DNA of 14,287 nt. Origin: Rhodoferax sp. (GTDB lineage Bacteria; Pseudomonadota; Gammaproteobacteria; Burkholderiales; Burkholderiaceae_C). Each line of letters begins with the position of its first letter. Within the stretch, counting starts at the first letter, position 1. The DNA is taken from assembly GCA_028711355.1 (NCBI GenBank), contig JAQTSL010000064.1, positions 1 through 14,287 of the forward strand. Reading direction: 5' to 3'. Below, one piece after another: positions 1 to 7,373 of this stretch. A program made the position numbers and the translations under genes. Under the pieces are notes generated by a model, which worked only from the letters and a program-made list of their open reading frames with translations, did not search any database and was not told the DNA's origin.

Positions 1-142
1 ACAGGGACAAAACGGGGACACTCAATCATGATTCGAGCTGGTTTTTGCTGAAGCTTGTTCCTGCTGGAATTTGGCATCTGCCTAGTATGGACGAAAAAAA
101 CCCTCGTAAATCATTGATCTACAAATGATTTTTCAAACCATC
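1..142. other. gene-free left edge
   Basis: No reading frame of useful length and no RNA gene is visible here. The first 21 bases contain two similar G-rich blocks, ACAGGGACA and CGGGGACAC, of a kind I associate from memory with the flanks of REP/IS200-type elements in betaproteobacteria, but no such gene is in view. At 108-131 there is an inverted repeat AAATCATT/AATGATTT with an 8-base loop. On the minus strand it lies just downstream of the tRNA gene and is followed, after a short GC block, by seven T (94-100), so it may end tRNA transcription weakly. Confidence 0.5.
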
Positions 143-232
143 TGGCGGAGCAGGGGGGATTCGAACCCCCGGGGGATTTGACTCCCCGCACGCTTTCCAG
201 GCGTGTGACTTAAACCACTCATCCACCGCTCC
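143..232 (-). tRNA. tRNA-Ser (anticodon GGA)
   Basis: Read on the minus strand this is a 90-nt class II tRNA with the 3' CCA encoded in the DNA (143-145). The 5' arm GGAGCGG pairs with CTGCTCC, with one G-T pair, to form the acceptor stem. The D-arm region, a long variable arm typical of serine tRNAs, and the T loop GTTCGAATC are all present. The anticodon stem CACGC/GCGTG encloses the loop CTGGAAA, giving anticodon GGA, which reads UCC and UCU serine codons. A TAGAAT box lies 10 bp upstream. Identity follows from the base pairing and from close resemblance to bacterial tRNA-Ser(GGA). Confidence 0.95.
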
Positions 233-235
233 GAA

Positions 236-248
236 GCGGCGCATTCTA
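236..248 (-). promoter_or_regulatory. candidate -10 box and discriminator of the tRNA-Ser promoter
   Basis: On the minus strand TAGAAT (243-248) matches the sigma-70 -10 consensus at five of six positions. It is followed by a GC-rich discriminator (GCGCCGC) and sits 10 bp before the tRNA 5' end. Stable-RNA promoters often have such a GC-rich discriminator, which makes them subject to stringent control. I see no good -35 hexamer at the usual distance, so this is a candidate only. Confidence 0.4.
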
Positions 249-280
249 GCGGAGGCCGACTGGCGAACCTGTTACTGAAC

Positions 281-310
281 GCAAAAAAGCCGCCCGAAGG
301 CGGCTTTTGC
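281..310 (-). terminator. rho-independent terminator after the ABC binding-protein gene
   Basis: GCCGCC (289-294) and GGCGGC (299-304) pair around a CGAA loop (a TTCG tetraloop on the minus strand). The stem is extended by an A run on one side and a T run on the other. On the minus strand the stem is followed by six T, the classic intrinsic terminator form. It starts 19 bp beyond the stop codon of the binding-protein gene and separates it from the tRNA gene. The flanking A and T runs could let it work in both directions. Confidence 0.85.
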
Positions 311-329
311 TCTGGACCCACTGGCCAGA

Positions 330-1460
330 TCAGTTCAGTGCAGATTTCTTGCCGCCCTTGTAGGTGGACAAGGTCATGGATGGGTTCTTGATTTCTCCAG
401 TCGATTCAAACACGATGTTGGCGGTTACACCCTTCATGTTGGTCGAAGTGATTTTGGCTAAGTATTTCTTTGGATCGGTCGAATCAGAACGCTTCATGGC
501 ATCTACCAAAACAAAGGTGGCGTCATAGGTGTAGGGGCTGTAGATCTGATACTGGCCAGGATATTTTGCATCGTAACGTGCCTTCCATGCGGTACCACCC
601 GGCATTTTGGCGATGGATGAACCGTCTTCAGCACAAATCACACCATCCAGCGTCTTGGTACCAGCGGCAATCTTGATCAGCTCACTGGTGCAGATGCCGT
701 CACCGCCGAAATACTTGACGCCAGACAGGCCAAGTTGATCCATCTGACGCAGCATGGCGCCAGCTTGGGCGTCCATACCACCGTAGAAAACGGCGTCAGG
801 CTTTTTGGCCTTGATGGCGGTCAGGATGGCCATGAAGTCAGTGGCCTTGTCAGTGGTGAACTGTTGGTCAACCACTTCCATGCCCTTGCTCTTGGCAACT
901 TTGGCAAACACTTCGGCTACGCCTTGGCCGTAAGCGGTACGGTCGTCGATCACCGCCACTTTTTTGAGCTTCAAGGTGTCAGCCGCATAGGAAGCCAGGC
1001 CAGCACCCAAGGCCAGGTCATTGGCGATGATGCGGTACGTGGTGTTGTAACCCGGCTTGGTCAGGTTGGGATTGGTGGCCGCACCGGTCACCATCGGGAT
1101 GCCGCACGTGTTGTAGATTTTGGAAGCAGGGATAGTGGTGCCTGAATTCAGGTGACCAACCACGCCAGCAACCTTGGCGTCGCACAATTTTTGTGCAACC
1201 GCAGTGCCCTGTTTTGGATCGGCTGCATCATCTTCAGCCGCAATTTCAAACTTGATGGTCTTGCCGCCAATTTTGATCTTCTGGGCGTTCAGGTCTTCAA
1301 TGGCCATGCGAACACCGTTTTCGTTGTCCTTGCCGTAGTGCGCCTGCGAGCCAGACATGGGCGCAACGTGCCCAATCTTGACCACGGCCTCTTGAGCCAT
1401 GACAACACCCGTGACTGCGGCGAGCGCAGCAACAACCGTCAATTTCAATTTCATTTGCAT
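330..1460 (-). CDS. branched-chain amino-acid ABC transporter, periplasmic substrate-binding protein (LivJ/LivK type)
   Basis: This 376-residue protein is a periplasmic binding protein of the Leu/Ile/Val family (type I fold) that delivers branched-chain or related amino acids to a Liv ABC importer. Residues 1-22 form a Sec signal peptide: a Lys-containing N-terminus, a hydrophobic Ala/Val core, and a likely cleavage after VMA at 22. The mature part opens with VVKIGHVAPMSGSQAHYGKD, typical of the family. GHLNSGTT (102-109) is the ligand-binding loop. Cys93 and Cys119 correspond in position to the disulfide of this family. Length is normal. The start at 1460 is favoured over the ATG two codons later because GGAG (1466-1469) lies 5 bp upstream. 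No permease or ATPase genes are in the window, so the gene stands alone here. The exact substrate cannot be read from sequence; amides or aromatic acids are possible. Confidence 0.9.
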   Translation of the reverse strand: MQMKLKLTVVAALAAVTGVVMAQEAVVKIGHVAPMSGSQAHYGKDNENGVRMAIEDLNAQKIKIGGKTIKFEIAAEDDAADPKQGTAVAQKLCDAKVAGVVGHLNSGTTIPASKIYNTCGIPMVTGAATNPNLTKPGYNTTYRIIANDLALGAGLASYAADTLKLKKVAVIDDRTAYGQGVAEVFAKVAKSKGMEVVDQQFTTDKATDFMAILTAIKAKKPDAVFYGGMDAQAGAMLRQMDQLGLSGVKYFGGDGICTSELIKIAAGTKTLDGVICAEDGSSIAKMPGGTAWKARYDAKYPGQYQIYSPYTYDATFVLVDAMKRSDSTDPKKYLAKITSTNMKGVTANIVFESTGEIKNPSMTLSTYKGGKKSALN

Positions 1461-1465
1461 AGAAA

Positions 1466-1469
1466 CTCC
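1466..1469 (-). promoter_or_regulatory. ribosome binding site GGAG that fixes the binding-protein start
   Basis: GGAG on the minus strand lies 5 bp before the ATG at 1460 and 11 bp before the next in-frame ATG (1454), so it supports the upstream start. Confidence 0.65.
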
Positions 1470-1572
1470 AAGTTAAAAAAAGATTGTGAATCGAAAGATT
1501 CAGCGCCCCGAACGATACAGCAAATTTCGAGCCAAACCGGTTGATTGGATTTAATACGAATCAGTGAAAACC

Positions 1573-1890
1573 CTAGGAGGCTGAGTTTCCACTGCCCGAC
1601 ACAGCGACTTGCCCAAGATGGTCCGCCACCGCCTGTTGCACCATCTCATTCAGGTCATGCTGAAGGCGTAATCGCATGGTTTCCCATTGCTGGCCCATCA
1701 GCGACCGTTGCCACTGATCAAATTCTTCCTGCAAACGACGCTCAAAAACAGGTTGAATTTGCCGTTGCACTTGTTGCACCAAAGTCTGCAGTTCGGGCCT
1801 GCGACACTCGACCACGGTCTTGAGCGACGCCGGATCAACGATTTCAGTGAGGGTTGGAATGAACCGAGGAACGTGTTGTGACATATTCAT
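1573..1890 (-). CDS. small uncharacterised protein downstream of holC (DUF2486-like)
   Basis: The 105-residue product is soluble, with no signal peptide or membrane segment. Near the N-terminus it has IPTLTEIVDP (11-20), which resembles the conserved opening of the Burkholderia DUF2486 family as I remember it. Residues about 30-95 are rich in Gln, Glu, Arg and Leu and probably form long amphipathic helices. The start codon overlaps the holC stop as ATGA, which implies translational coupling and transcription as the last gene of the pepA-holC operon. An alternative start two codons in (MSQ) is possible. No function is known to me. The place next to holC invites the guess of a replication-linked role, but nothing in the sequence proves it. 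Confidence 0.75.
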   Translation of the reverse strand: MNMSQHVPRFIPTLTEIVDPASLKTVVECRRPELQTLVQQVQRQIQPVFERRLQEEFDQWQRSLMGQQWETMRLRLQHDLNEMVQQAVADHLGQVAVSGSGNSAS

Positions 1891-2327
1891 AAGGCCAAGG
1901 GTGTGCGATTCTGCGCGTCGTGGTAAACCGGTTGCAGACCATCTGCAACGTATTGCCGCCAGCGTTGACGCGCCGCACTGCGCTCCTGATCCAACACGCC
2001 AACCAGCTCGATCACCCGGTCAAACGCAGCATACCCTGGCGGCACAGTTTCAGACAAATTGATCAACACATCACCGCACAGTTCTGGCCGCAACGTTGGA
2101 GTCAGCACAATGGGCGAGCGCGCCAACATACCCGCCACGGCGGTGCCGTCGCAATGAGCCAAAAATTCTGTGCCGGGTAGCAGCCACAAGGTTCGGTCCA
2201 ACTGGGGCAGCGCATCGGCATCTGCCACCACCACGGTTCTGGCGGCAGTCGCCACCGCTTTGCGTGCCAGTCGACCGACGTAGTCAAATCGGTCACTGAC
2301 ATTGAAATGAAAGGCAACACTGCTCAC
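1887..2327 (-). CDS. holC: DNA polymerase III chi subunit
   Basis: A 146-residue HolC homologue. Chi belongs to the clamp-loader complex of the DNA polymerase III holoenzyme, where with psi it links the loader to single-stranded DNA-binding protein. The opening AFHFNVSDRFDYVGRLARKA is the family hallmark. The central LDRTLWLLPGTEFLAHC and the later SPIVLTP and LINLSETVPP blocks also match. The C-terminal part (about 105-146) is the usual helix with basic residues (RQRWRQY). The start is GTG at 2327 and overlaps the pepA stop as GTGA, so translation is probably coupled to pepA. The pepA-holC order is widely conserved in proteobacteria, which supports both calls. Confidence 0.93.
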   Translation of the reverse strand: MSSVAFHFNVSDRFDYVGRLARKAVATAARTVVVADADALPQLDRTLWLLPGTEFLAHCDGTAVAGMLARSPIVLTPTLRPELCGDVLINLSETVPPGYAAFDRVIELVGVLDQERSAARQRWRQYVADGLQPVYHDAQNRTPLAL

Positions 2328-3772
2328 ACGCGTTTACCCGCCAAAGCCATCAGATACGCCACCAGCAACCCCACCGGGCGACCGGTGGCGCCCTTGTCCT
2401 TGCCGCTGTTCCAGGCCGTTCCCGCGATATCCAAATGCGCCCACGGTGCCTTACCGGCAAAGCGTTGTAGAAACTTGGCGCCGGTAATGGCACCGCCGGG
2501 GCGACCCGCGACGTTGGCAACATCGGCAAAAGCGGTCTTGAGCCCCTGCGCGTACTCATCATCGAGCGGCATCGACCAGCACGGGTCCAACGACGTCTCA
2601 CCGGCTTGCTGCAAGGCAGCGCTCAGGGCCGCGTCATTGCAGAACAGGCCACTTCGCACACTACCCAGCGCGATGACACAAGCGCCTGTTAGCGTGGCGA
2701 TGTCAACCACTGCGCACGGTTTGAAGCGGGCCGCGTAGGTGAGCGCATCACACAGGATCAACCTTCCTTCGGCGTCGGTATTGAGGACTTCGATGGTCTG
2801 CCCGCTCATGCTGGTCACCACGTCACCGGGTTTGACCGAACGGCCACTGGGCAAGTTCTCACAGGCTGGAATCAGCCCCACCACATTGATTTTGGGCTGC
2901 AACTGACCGAGCGCCTGGAACACGCCCAATACGCTGGCAGCACCGCACATATCAAACTTCATCTCGTCCATCTCCGCGGCAGGCTTGATCGAGATGCCCC
3001 CGCTGTCAAACGTGACACCCTTGCCAACCAGCACCACCGGCGCAGTGCTCTTGGTCGTCCCCTGGTAACGTAGTTCGATGAACCGCAAAGGTTCGTCAGA
3101 GCCTTGCGCCACCGCCTGAAAAGCGCCCATACCCAGGGCGGCAACCGCCTTCGGGCCCAGTACCTTGCAACGTGTATTTGGGAACTCGGCCAACGCTCGC
3201 GCTGCCTGCGCCAATTTCGCTGGGGTAGCATGGTTGGCCGGGCGATTGCCCCATTCACGGGCCAGCTCAACGCCTTGGATGGTGGCAACTGCTTGGGTAA
3301 AAGTGTTGCGTAAAGCCTGGTCAAGCGGCGCAAAAATGTCCACCCGATGCAAGGAACGCACCTCCGCCTTGCTTTTGGTGGTGGTATAGACATAGCTGAC
3401 ATCGCAAAGCGTGGACAGCGCCGCCCGTAACACCGCATCCGTCGGCTTGGACAAAAAGCTCAGCGTCAACTGCCTGGGCTCAGTCGACTTCAGGCGGGTC
3501 AGCGCCGTACTCAACATTTTTTTGGTGTCGGCGGCATGGCCCGGCCCCAACGACAGCAACACCAACCGTTTGCACTGCAAATCAGTCGGACGATAAAGTT
3601 CCAGCGATGCCCCCGATTTGGCCCGAAAATCACCGTGTTTGACGGTCGTGTCAATCCAGCCTGACAGCGCATCCGCAGCGGGTTTGAAGTCATCGGTGAC
3701 AAACACCAGCAGAATATCGGTTTTGTCATTGGCAAGAGCGGACAGGTCAAGTGGTTTGAGGTGAAAGTTCAT
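2324..3772 (-). CDS. pepA: cytosol (leucyl) aminopeptidase PepA, peptidase family M17
   Basis: A 482-residue M17 leucyl aminopeptidase that removes N-terminal residues from peptides using two metal ions. The N-terminal regulatory domain spans about 1-160 and the catalytic domain about 165-482. Metal and catalytic residues are intact: Lys251, Asp256, Lys263, Asp274, Asp333, Glu335 and Arg337. These align with E. coli PepA residues at a constant offset of 19. The signature NTDAEGRL is at 331-338. Some PepA proteins also bind DNA (Xer recombination, carAB control); whether this one does cannot be told here. It is the first gene of the operon with holC and the small DUF gene. No clear Shine-Dalgarno precedes the ATG at 3772, and its promoter must lie in or near the start of the divergent lptF. 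Confidence 0.96.
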   Translation of the reverse strand: MNFHLKPLDLSALANDKTDILLVFVTDDFKPAADALSGWIDTTVKHGDFRAKSGASLELYRPTDLQCKRLVLLSLGPGHAADTKKMLSTALTRLKSTEPRQLTLSFLSKPTDAVLRAALSTLCDVSYVYTTTKSKAEVRSLHRVDIFAPLDQALRNTFTQAVATIQGVELAREWGNRPANHATPAKLAQAARALAEFPNTRCKVLGPKAVAALGMGAFQAVAQGSDEPLRFIELRYQGTTKSTAPVVLVGKGVTFDSGGISIKPAAEMDEMKFDMCGAASVLGVFQALGQLQPKINVVGLIPACENLPSGRSVKPGDVVTSMSGQTIEVLNTDAEGRLILCDALTYAARFKPCAVVDIATLTGACVIALGSVRSGLFCNDAALSAALQQAGETSLDPCWSMPLDDEYAQGLKTAFADVANVAGRPGGAITGAKFLQRFAGKAPWAHLDIAGTAWNSGKDKGATGRPVGLLVAYLMALAGKRV

Positions 3773-3783
3773 AAGTTGATAAT
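3756..3783 (+). promoter_or_regulatory. candidate sigma-70 promoter of lptFG
   Basis: TTGAGG (3756-3761) and GATAAT (3778-3783) are separated by 16 bp; they match the -35 and -10 consensus at four and five of six positions. Transcription would begin near 3790, leaving a leader of about 15 bases before the lptF ATG. The -35 part lies inside the first codons of pepA, so the two divergent promoters probably overlap. Confidence 0.45.
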
Positions 3784-3804
3784 CTGCTGATCATTTTTCA
3801 GGCA

Positions 3805-4923
3805 ATGTTATTCCATTCTTCTTTACGTATCGAGCTGGCGCGCAGTTTTGGCGCGGTGCTGGTGGTGCTGGTCACCGTCGTCATGACCATGACGCTGATT
3901 CGCACGCTGGGACAGGCTTCGCGCGGCAACTTGAACCCGTCCGACGTGACCCAGATCATGGGCTATACCGTACTGGCCTACCTGCCAACCCTGCTTTCCA
4001 TGAGCCTGTTTATCGCCGTGATCTCAACCCTGTCGCGGATGTATCGTGACAGTGAGATGGTGATCTGGTTTTGCAGCGGCAAGGGGCCGGCGTCTCTCAT
4101 CAGGCCGCTGATGCGGTTTTCATGGCCAATCTTTGCCGTGGTGACTTTATTGGCGCTGTTGGTGCTGCCTTGGAGCAACCAGCGGATCGAAGACCTCAAA
4201 ACCCAGTACGAGCGACGTGGTGATCTGGAGCGCATCGAACCCGGGCAGTTTCAAGAGTCGAGCGATGGCTCGCGGGTGTTTTTTGTCGAAAAAAATGTCC
4301 AGGGGCAGACCACTGGTTCCAATGTGTTCATCGCCACCACCGAGCGTGGCAAGGAAACCGTCACCTCGGCGCGCGGCGGGCGTATCGAACACCTGCCGCA
4401 GGGGCAATTTCTGATGCTCAACAACGGCCAGCGGCTCGAGCGCATCGTTGGCACCACTGACCTCAAGCTCAGCCAGTTTGGCCTTTATGGCACCCAGATC
4501 AGTGAGGATGTGAGCAGCATGAACGCGTACGTTCCGGTTAATACGCTGGCGACCACCGCCTTGGTCAAAGACCTCAGCAACCTTAACCTGGGTGAGCTCT
4601 CCTGGCGCCTGGGCTTGGTACTAACGGCGATCAACTTGGTCATCATTGGCATCGTGGTATCTAACGTTAACCCGCGTCTGAACAAAAGCATCAACCTGGT
4701 TTTTGCCCTGTTTACCTTTGTGGCGTACTTCAATGTGGTCAACCTGGGCCAAAGCTGGATCGCCTCAGGCAGCATCTCTTTTATTGCCTTGATGCTGTTG
4801 CTACATGGTGGTGTTTTTGGGGTTGCCCTGCTTTGGCTGGCCAAGTCGCATAACCAATGGACCCTCTGGCACTGGCTGGCGCGCAAGACCGGTCGCGGCT
4901 CGGCGGCGAAGGCGCACGCATGA
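3805..4923 (+). CDS. lptF: LPS export ABC transporter permease LptF
   Basis: A 372-residue inner-membrane permease of the LptB2FG complex, which extracts lipopolysaccharide from the inner membrane and feeds it to the LptC-A-D bridge. Three N-terminal membrane helices (about 14-35, 55-78 and 104-123) are followed by a periplasmic beta-jellyroll domain (about 130-255). Three C-terminal helices follow (about 266-286, 297-314 and 323-346). The opening SSLRIELARSFGA and the loop STLSRMYRDSEM are conserved in LptF; the latter is the coupling region for LptB. The stop overlaps the lptG start as ATGA. The length is typical. The ATPase LptB is not encoded nearby, as is usual for proteobacteria. The start codon has only a weak AGG close upstream. 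Confidence 0.95.
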   Translation: MLFHSSLRIELARSFGAVLVVLVTVVMTMTLIRTLGQASRGNLNPSDVTQIMGYTVLAYLPTLLSMSLFIAVISTLSRMYRDSEMVIWFCSGKGPASLIRPLMRFSWPIFAVVTLLALLVLPWSNQRIEDLKTQYERRGDLERIEPGQFQESSDGSRVFFVEKNVQGQTTGSNVFIATTERGKETVTSARGGRIEHLPQGQFLMLNNGQRLERIVGTTDLKLSQFGLYGTQISEDVSSMNAYVPVNTLATTALVKDLSNLNLGELSWRLGLVLTAINLVIIGIVVSNVNPRLNKSINLVFALFTFVAYFNVVNLGQSWIASGSISFIALMLLLHGGVFGVALLWLAKSHNQWTLWHWLARKTGRGSAAKAHA

Positions 4924-6026
4924 AAACATTACGACGCCTGATTTACGGCGAGGTGTTGCGCGCTGTCGGTTTTGTGACGCTGGGGTTTTTGTCGCTGTTT
5001 TTTTTCTTCGATTTTGTTGAAGAAGTGCAAAGTGTCGGCCGTCATGCGGCCAGTGGCTATCGGTTGATTCATGCGGTGACTTATGTGGCACTTGCAATAC
5101 CCAGCCATCTGTACGAGCTGATGCCAATCGCGGTGCTGATTGGCACCATCTTTGTCATGGCCCGTCTTGCGCAGAGCTCTGAATACACTATTCTTCGTAC
5201 CAGCGGTCTGGGGCCCTGGCGCGCACTGCGAACGCTACTGACGCTAGGCCTTGGCTTTGTCATCCTGACCTTTGCCATTGGCGACTACGTGTCACCGCTG
5301 GCAGACCGCAGTGCCCAGTTGCTCAAGGCACGCTACACCGGGCGCATCACGATCGGGCAAACCGGCGCTTGGCTGAAAGAGCGCCAGCCCTACGCCACCT
5401 ACGCCGTCAACGTGGCACAACTGGACGCTGATGGCACGCTGCACGGTGTGCGCATTTTTGAGTTTGACAACCGGGGCTTATTGGCATCAATGACGCAGGC
5501 CAGCTCGGCCACCTTACAGGACGACGACGGCTGGCTACTGGCCCAAGTGCAACGCACCGAATTTGCTGTGCGCGCTGGTGAAACGGCACAGATCGACCGT
5601 GCCACCCTGCCCAGCCTGCGCTGGCCGAACCAGATTTCTGCCGAAATGGTGTCAGCCGCCCTGCTCAAGCCCGAGCGGATGAACACGCTGGATTTGTTTC
5701 AGTACATTGAGCACCTGCAAAGCAACGCGCAGACTGCGCAGCGTTATGAGATCGAGTTCTGGAAAAAGGTTTTCTACCCACTGAGCTGCCTGGTGATGGT
5801 GGTACTGGCGTTGCCCTTTGCCTATTTCCACTTCAGGTCGGGCGGCCTGACCACTTACGTTTTTGGCGGGGTCATGGCCGGCATCAGTTTTTTCCTGCTC
5901 AACAACGTTTTTGGCTACATGGGCAATCTGCAAAACTGGCAACCTTGGCTGACGGCGGCGCTGCCCGGGCTGATCTATTCAGTGTTGTCGCTGACTGCTT
6001 TTGCCTGGCTGGTGTTTCGACACTGA
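4920..6026 (+). CDS. lptG: LPS export ABC transporter permease LptG
   Basis: The partner permease of LptF, 368 residues. It has the same layout of three helices (about 13-32, 55-82, 102-122), a periplasmic jellyroll (about 125-250) and three helices (about 284-303, 311-332, 344-366). The cytoplasmic loop LAQSSEYTILRTSG matches the LptG coupling helix. The start chosen is the ATG at 4920, which overlaps the lptF stop (ATGA). An in-frame ATG 63 bp upstream would run inside lptF and add residues foreign to the family, so it is rejected. AAGG lies 7-8 bp before the chosen start. The C-terminus ends directly after the last helix (WLVFRH), and cbiX follows after 6 bp. Confidence 0.95.
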   Translation: MKTLRRLIYGEVLRAVGFVTLGFLSLFFFFDFVEEVQSVGRHAASGYRLIHAVTYVALAIPSHLYELMPIAVLIGTIFVMARLAQSSEYTILRTSGLGPWRALRTLLTLGLGFVILTFAIGDYVSPLADRSAQLLKARYTGRITIGQTGAWLKERQPYATYAVNVAQLDADGTLHGVRIFEFDNRGLLASMTQASSATLQDDDGWLLAQVQRTEFAVRAGETAQIDRATLPSLRWPNQISAEMVSAALLKPERMNTLDLFQYIEHLQSNAQTAQRYEIEFWKKVFYPLSCLVMVVLALPFAYFHFRSGGLTTYVFGGVMAGISFFLLNNVFGYMGNLQNWQPWLTAALPGLIYSVLSLTAFAWLVFRH

Positions 6027-6032
6027 AACAGT

Positions 6033-6389
6033 ATGCGCGCCACCATCTTGCTCGCCCATGGTTCACGTGACCCGCTCTGGCGCCGCTGGGTCGATAGCGT
6101 GGCGCAGCGGGTGCTGGCGCTGGATGCCCAGGCGATCGTGCGCTGTGCCTTTCTGGAGCTAAGCACACCCGACCTCACCAGCGTAGCCAGGGAGCTGGTG
6201 ACCACGGGTGCGACCGAATGGGTGGTGGTGCCGCTGTTTCTGGGGCTTGGCAAACATGTTCTTGAGGACCTGCCGCGCTTGATCGAACAACTGCGCACCG
6301 ACCACCCCGACGTCATCATTACTTGCCGACCTTCTGTAGGTGAGGAGCCGCAAGTGCTGGATTTATTGGCGAAAATGGCTTTGTCCTGA
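6033..6389 (+). CDS. cbiX: short sirohydrochlorin chelatase (CbiX/SirB family)
   Basis: A 118-residue single-domain chelatase of the CbiX-small/SirB class that inserts cobalt or iron into sirohydrochlorin, for cobalamin or siroheme. The metal-binding histidines are both present: His9 in ILLAHGSRDP and His75 in LFLGLGKHVLEDLP. Glu42 in AFLELSTPDL is the usual acidic partner. Small CbiX proteins of this size act as homodimers. The gene starts 6 bp after lptG and is followed 30 bp later by cysB. That context favours iron chelation for siroheme, the cofactor of sulfite and nitrite reductases, over a cobalamin role; this is inference from neighbours. No cobalamin or siroheme synthesis genes are in view. 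Confidence 0.9.
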   Translation: MRATILLAHGSRDPLWRRWVDSVAQRVLALDAQAIVRCAFLELSTPDLTSVARELVTTGATEWVVVPLFLGLGKHVLEDLPRLIEQLRTDHPDVIITCRPSVGEEPQVLDLLAKMALS

Positions 6390-6419
6390 AACAGTCATCC
6401 ATCCACCAGAGACCTGACG

Positions 6420-7373
6420 ATGAATCTGCATCAATTCCGCTTCGTCCAGGAGGCCGTGCGGCGCGACCTGAACCTGACCGAAGCTGCCAAGGCGCTGCAT
6501 ACTTCGCAGCCGGGCGTATCCAAGGCGATCATTGAACTCGAAGACGAACTGGGTATCGAAATTTTTTCCCGCCACGGCAAACGTCTCAAACGCGTCACCG
6601 AACCCGGCCAGGAAGTGATCAAAAGCATCAACGTCATTCTGCGGGAGGTTGGCAATCTCAAACGCATCGGCGAGCAGCACTGCATGGGCGACAGCGGTAC
6701 CCTGTCAATCGCCACCACCCACACCCAGGCCCGCTACGTGCTGCCCGAGCCGGTTGCCAAGCTGCGCAGGGCGTTTCCCAAGGTCAGCGTCAGCCTGCAC
6801 CAGGGTTCACCCGACCAGGTGGCACGGATGTTGATCGACGAGATTGCCGACATTGGCATGGCGACCGAATCAATCGCCAATTACCCTGAGCTGGTGACAC
6901 TTCCCTGCTACGAGTGGCAACACGTGCTGGTGCTACCCGCAGGCCACCCACTGTGCGGCAAGGAGCACATCACGCTGGAAGACATCGCCACCGAACCGCT
7001 CATCACCTACCATCCCTCTTACACCGGTCGCACGCGCATCGACCATGCCTTTGCCAACCGAAAGCTTGAACCTCGGATCGTGCTCGAAGCGATCGACTCA
7101 GACGTGATCAAGACCTACGTCCGCTTGGGCCTGGGTATCGGCATCGCGGCCGAAATGTCGGTACGCGACGTGCAAGAGCAAAGCGGCGTAAGCGATCTGG
7201 TGGTGCGGCCATTGGGTCAACTGTTCGGGCAGAATGTGGCGCGGGTAGCGTTCAAGCGCGGCGCCTATCTGCGCCAATTCGTTTTCAGCTTTGCCGAGAT
7301 GCTCAGTAGTCGGCTTGATCGCCATCTGGTGGCGCGTGCCATGGAAGGTCAGGTTAACGACTATGAGCTTTAA
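6420..7373 (+). CDS. cysB: CysB-family LysR transcriptional regulator of sulfur assimilation
   Basis: A 317-residue LysR regulator. The N-terminal winged helix-turn-helix (about 1-60) contains LTEAAKALHTSQPGVSKAII. The effector domain (about 93-300) keeps the residues known to hold sulfate or the inducer in CysB: Thr100, Thr102, Gln103, Thr149, Trp166 and Thr202, at the same numbers as in enterobacterial CysB. This makes CysB a firmer call than a general LysR protein. CysB activates sulfate uptake and reduction genes in response to O-acetylserine or N-acetylserine. Cbl-like paralogues share this domain, so specificity remains open. It probably belongs to the lptF-lptG-cbiX transcription unit or has a promoter within cbiX. 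The TAA stop lies in the first copy of a 15-bp direct repeat. Confidence 0.93.
   Translation: MNLHQFRFVQEAVRRDLNLTEAAKALHTSQPGVSKAIIELEDELGIEIFSRHGKRLKRVTEPGQEVIKSINVILREVGNLKRIGEQHCMGDSGTLSIATTHTQARYVLPEPVAKLRRAFPKVSVSLHQGSPDQVARMLIDEIADIGMATESIANYPELVTLPCYEWQHVLVLPAGHPLCGKEHITLEDIATEPLITYHPSYTGRTRIDHAFANRKLEPRIVLEAIDSDVIKTYVRLGLGIGIAAEMSVRDVQEQSGVSDLVVRPLGQLFGQNVARVAFKRGAYLRQFVFSFAEMLSSRLDRHLVARAMEGQVNDYEL

Noticed and set aside
133..321. A 62-codon minus-strand frame over the tRNA gene and terminator.
   Set aside because: It is simply the tRNA and terminator sequence read as codons.
735..1544. Two plus-strand frames antisense to the ABC binding-protein gene.
   Set aside because: There are no family features or ribosome sites, and the minus-strand gene has a clear signal peptide, ribosome site and terminator.
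4857..4919. Upstream ATG adding 21 residues to LptG.
   Set aside because: The ATGA overlap at 4920 with AAGG upstream and the family-typical MKTLRRLIYGEVL start are better supported.
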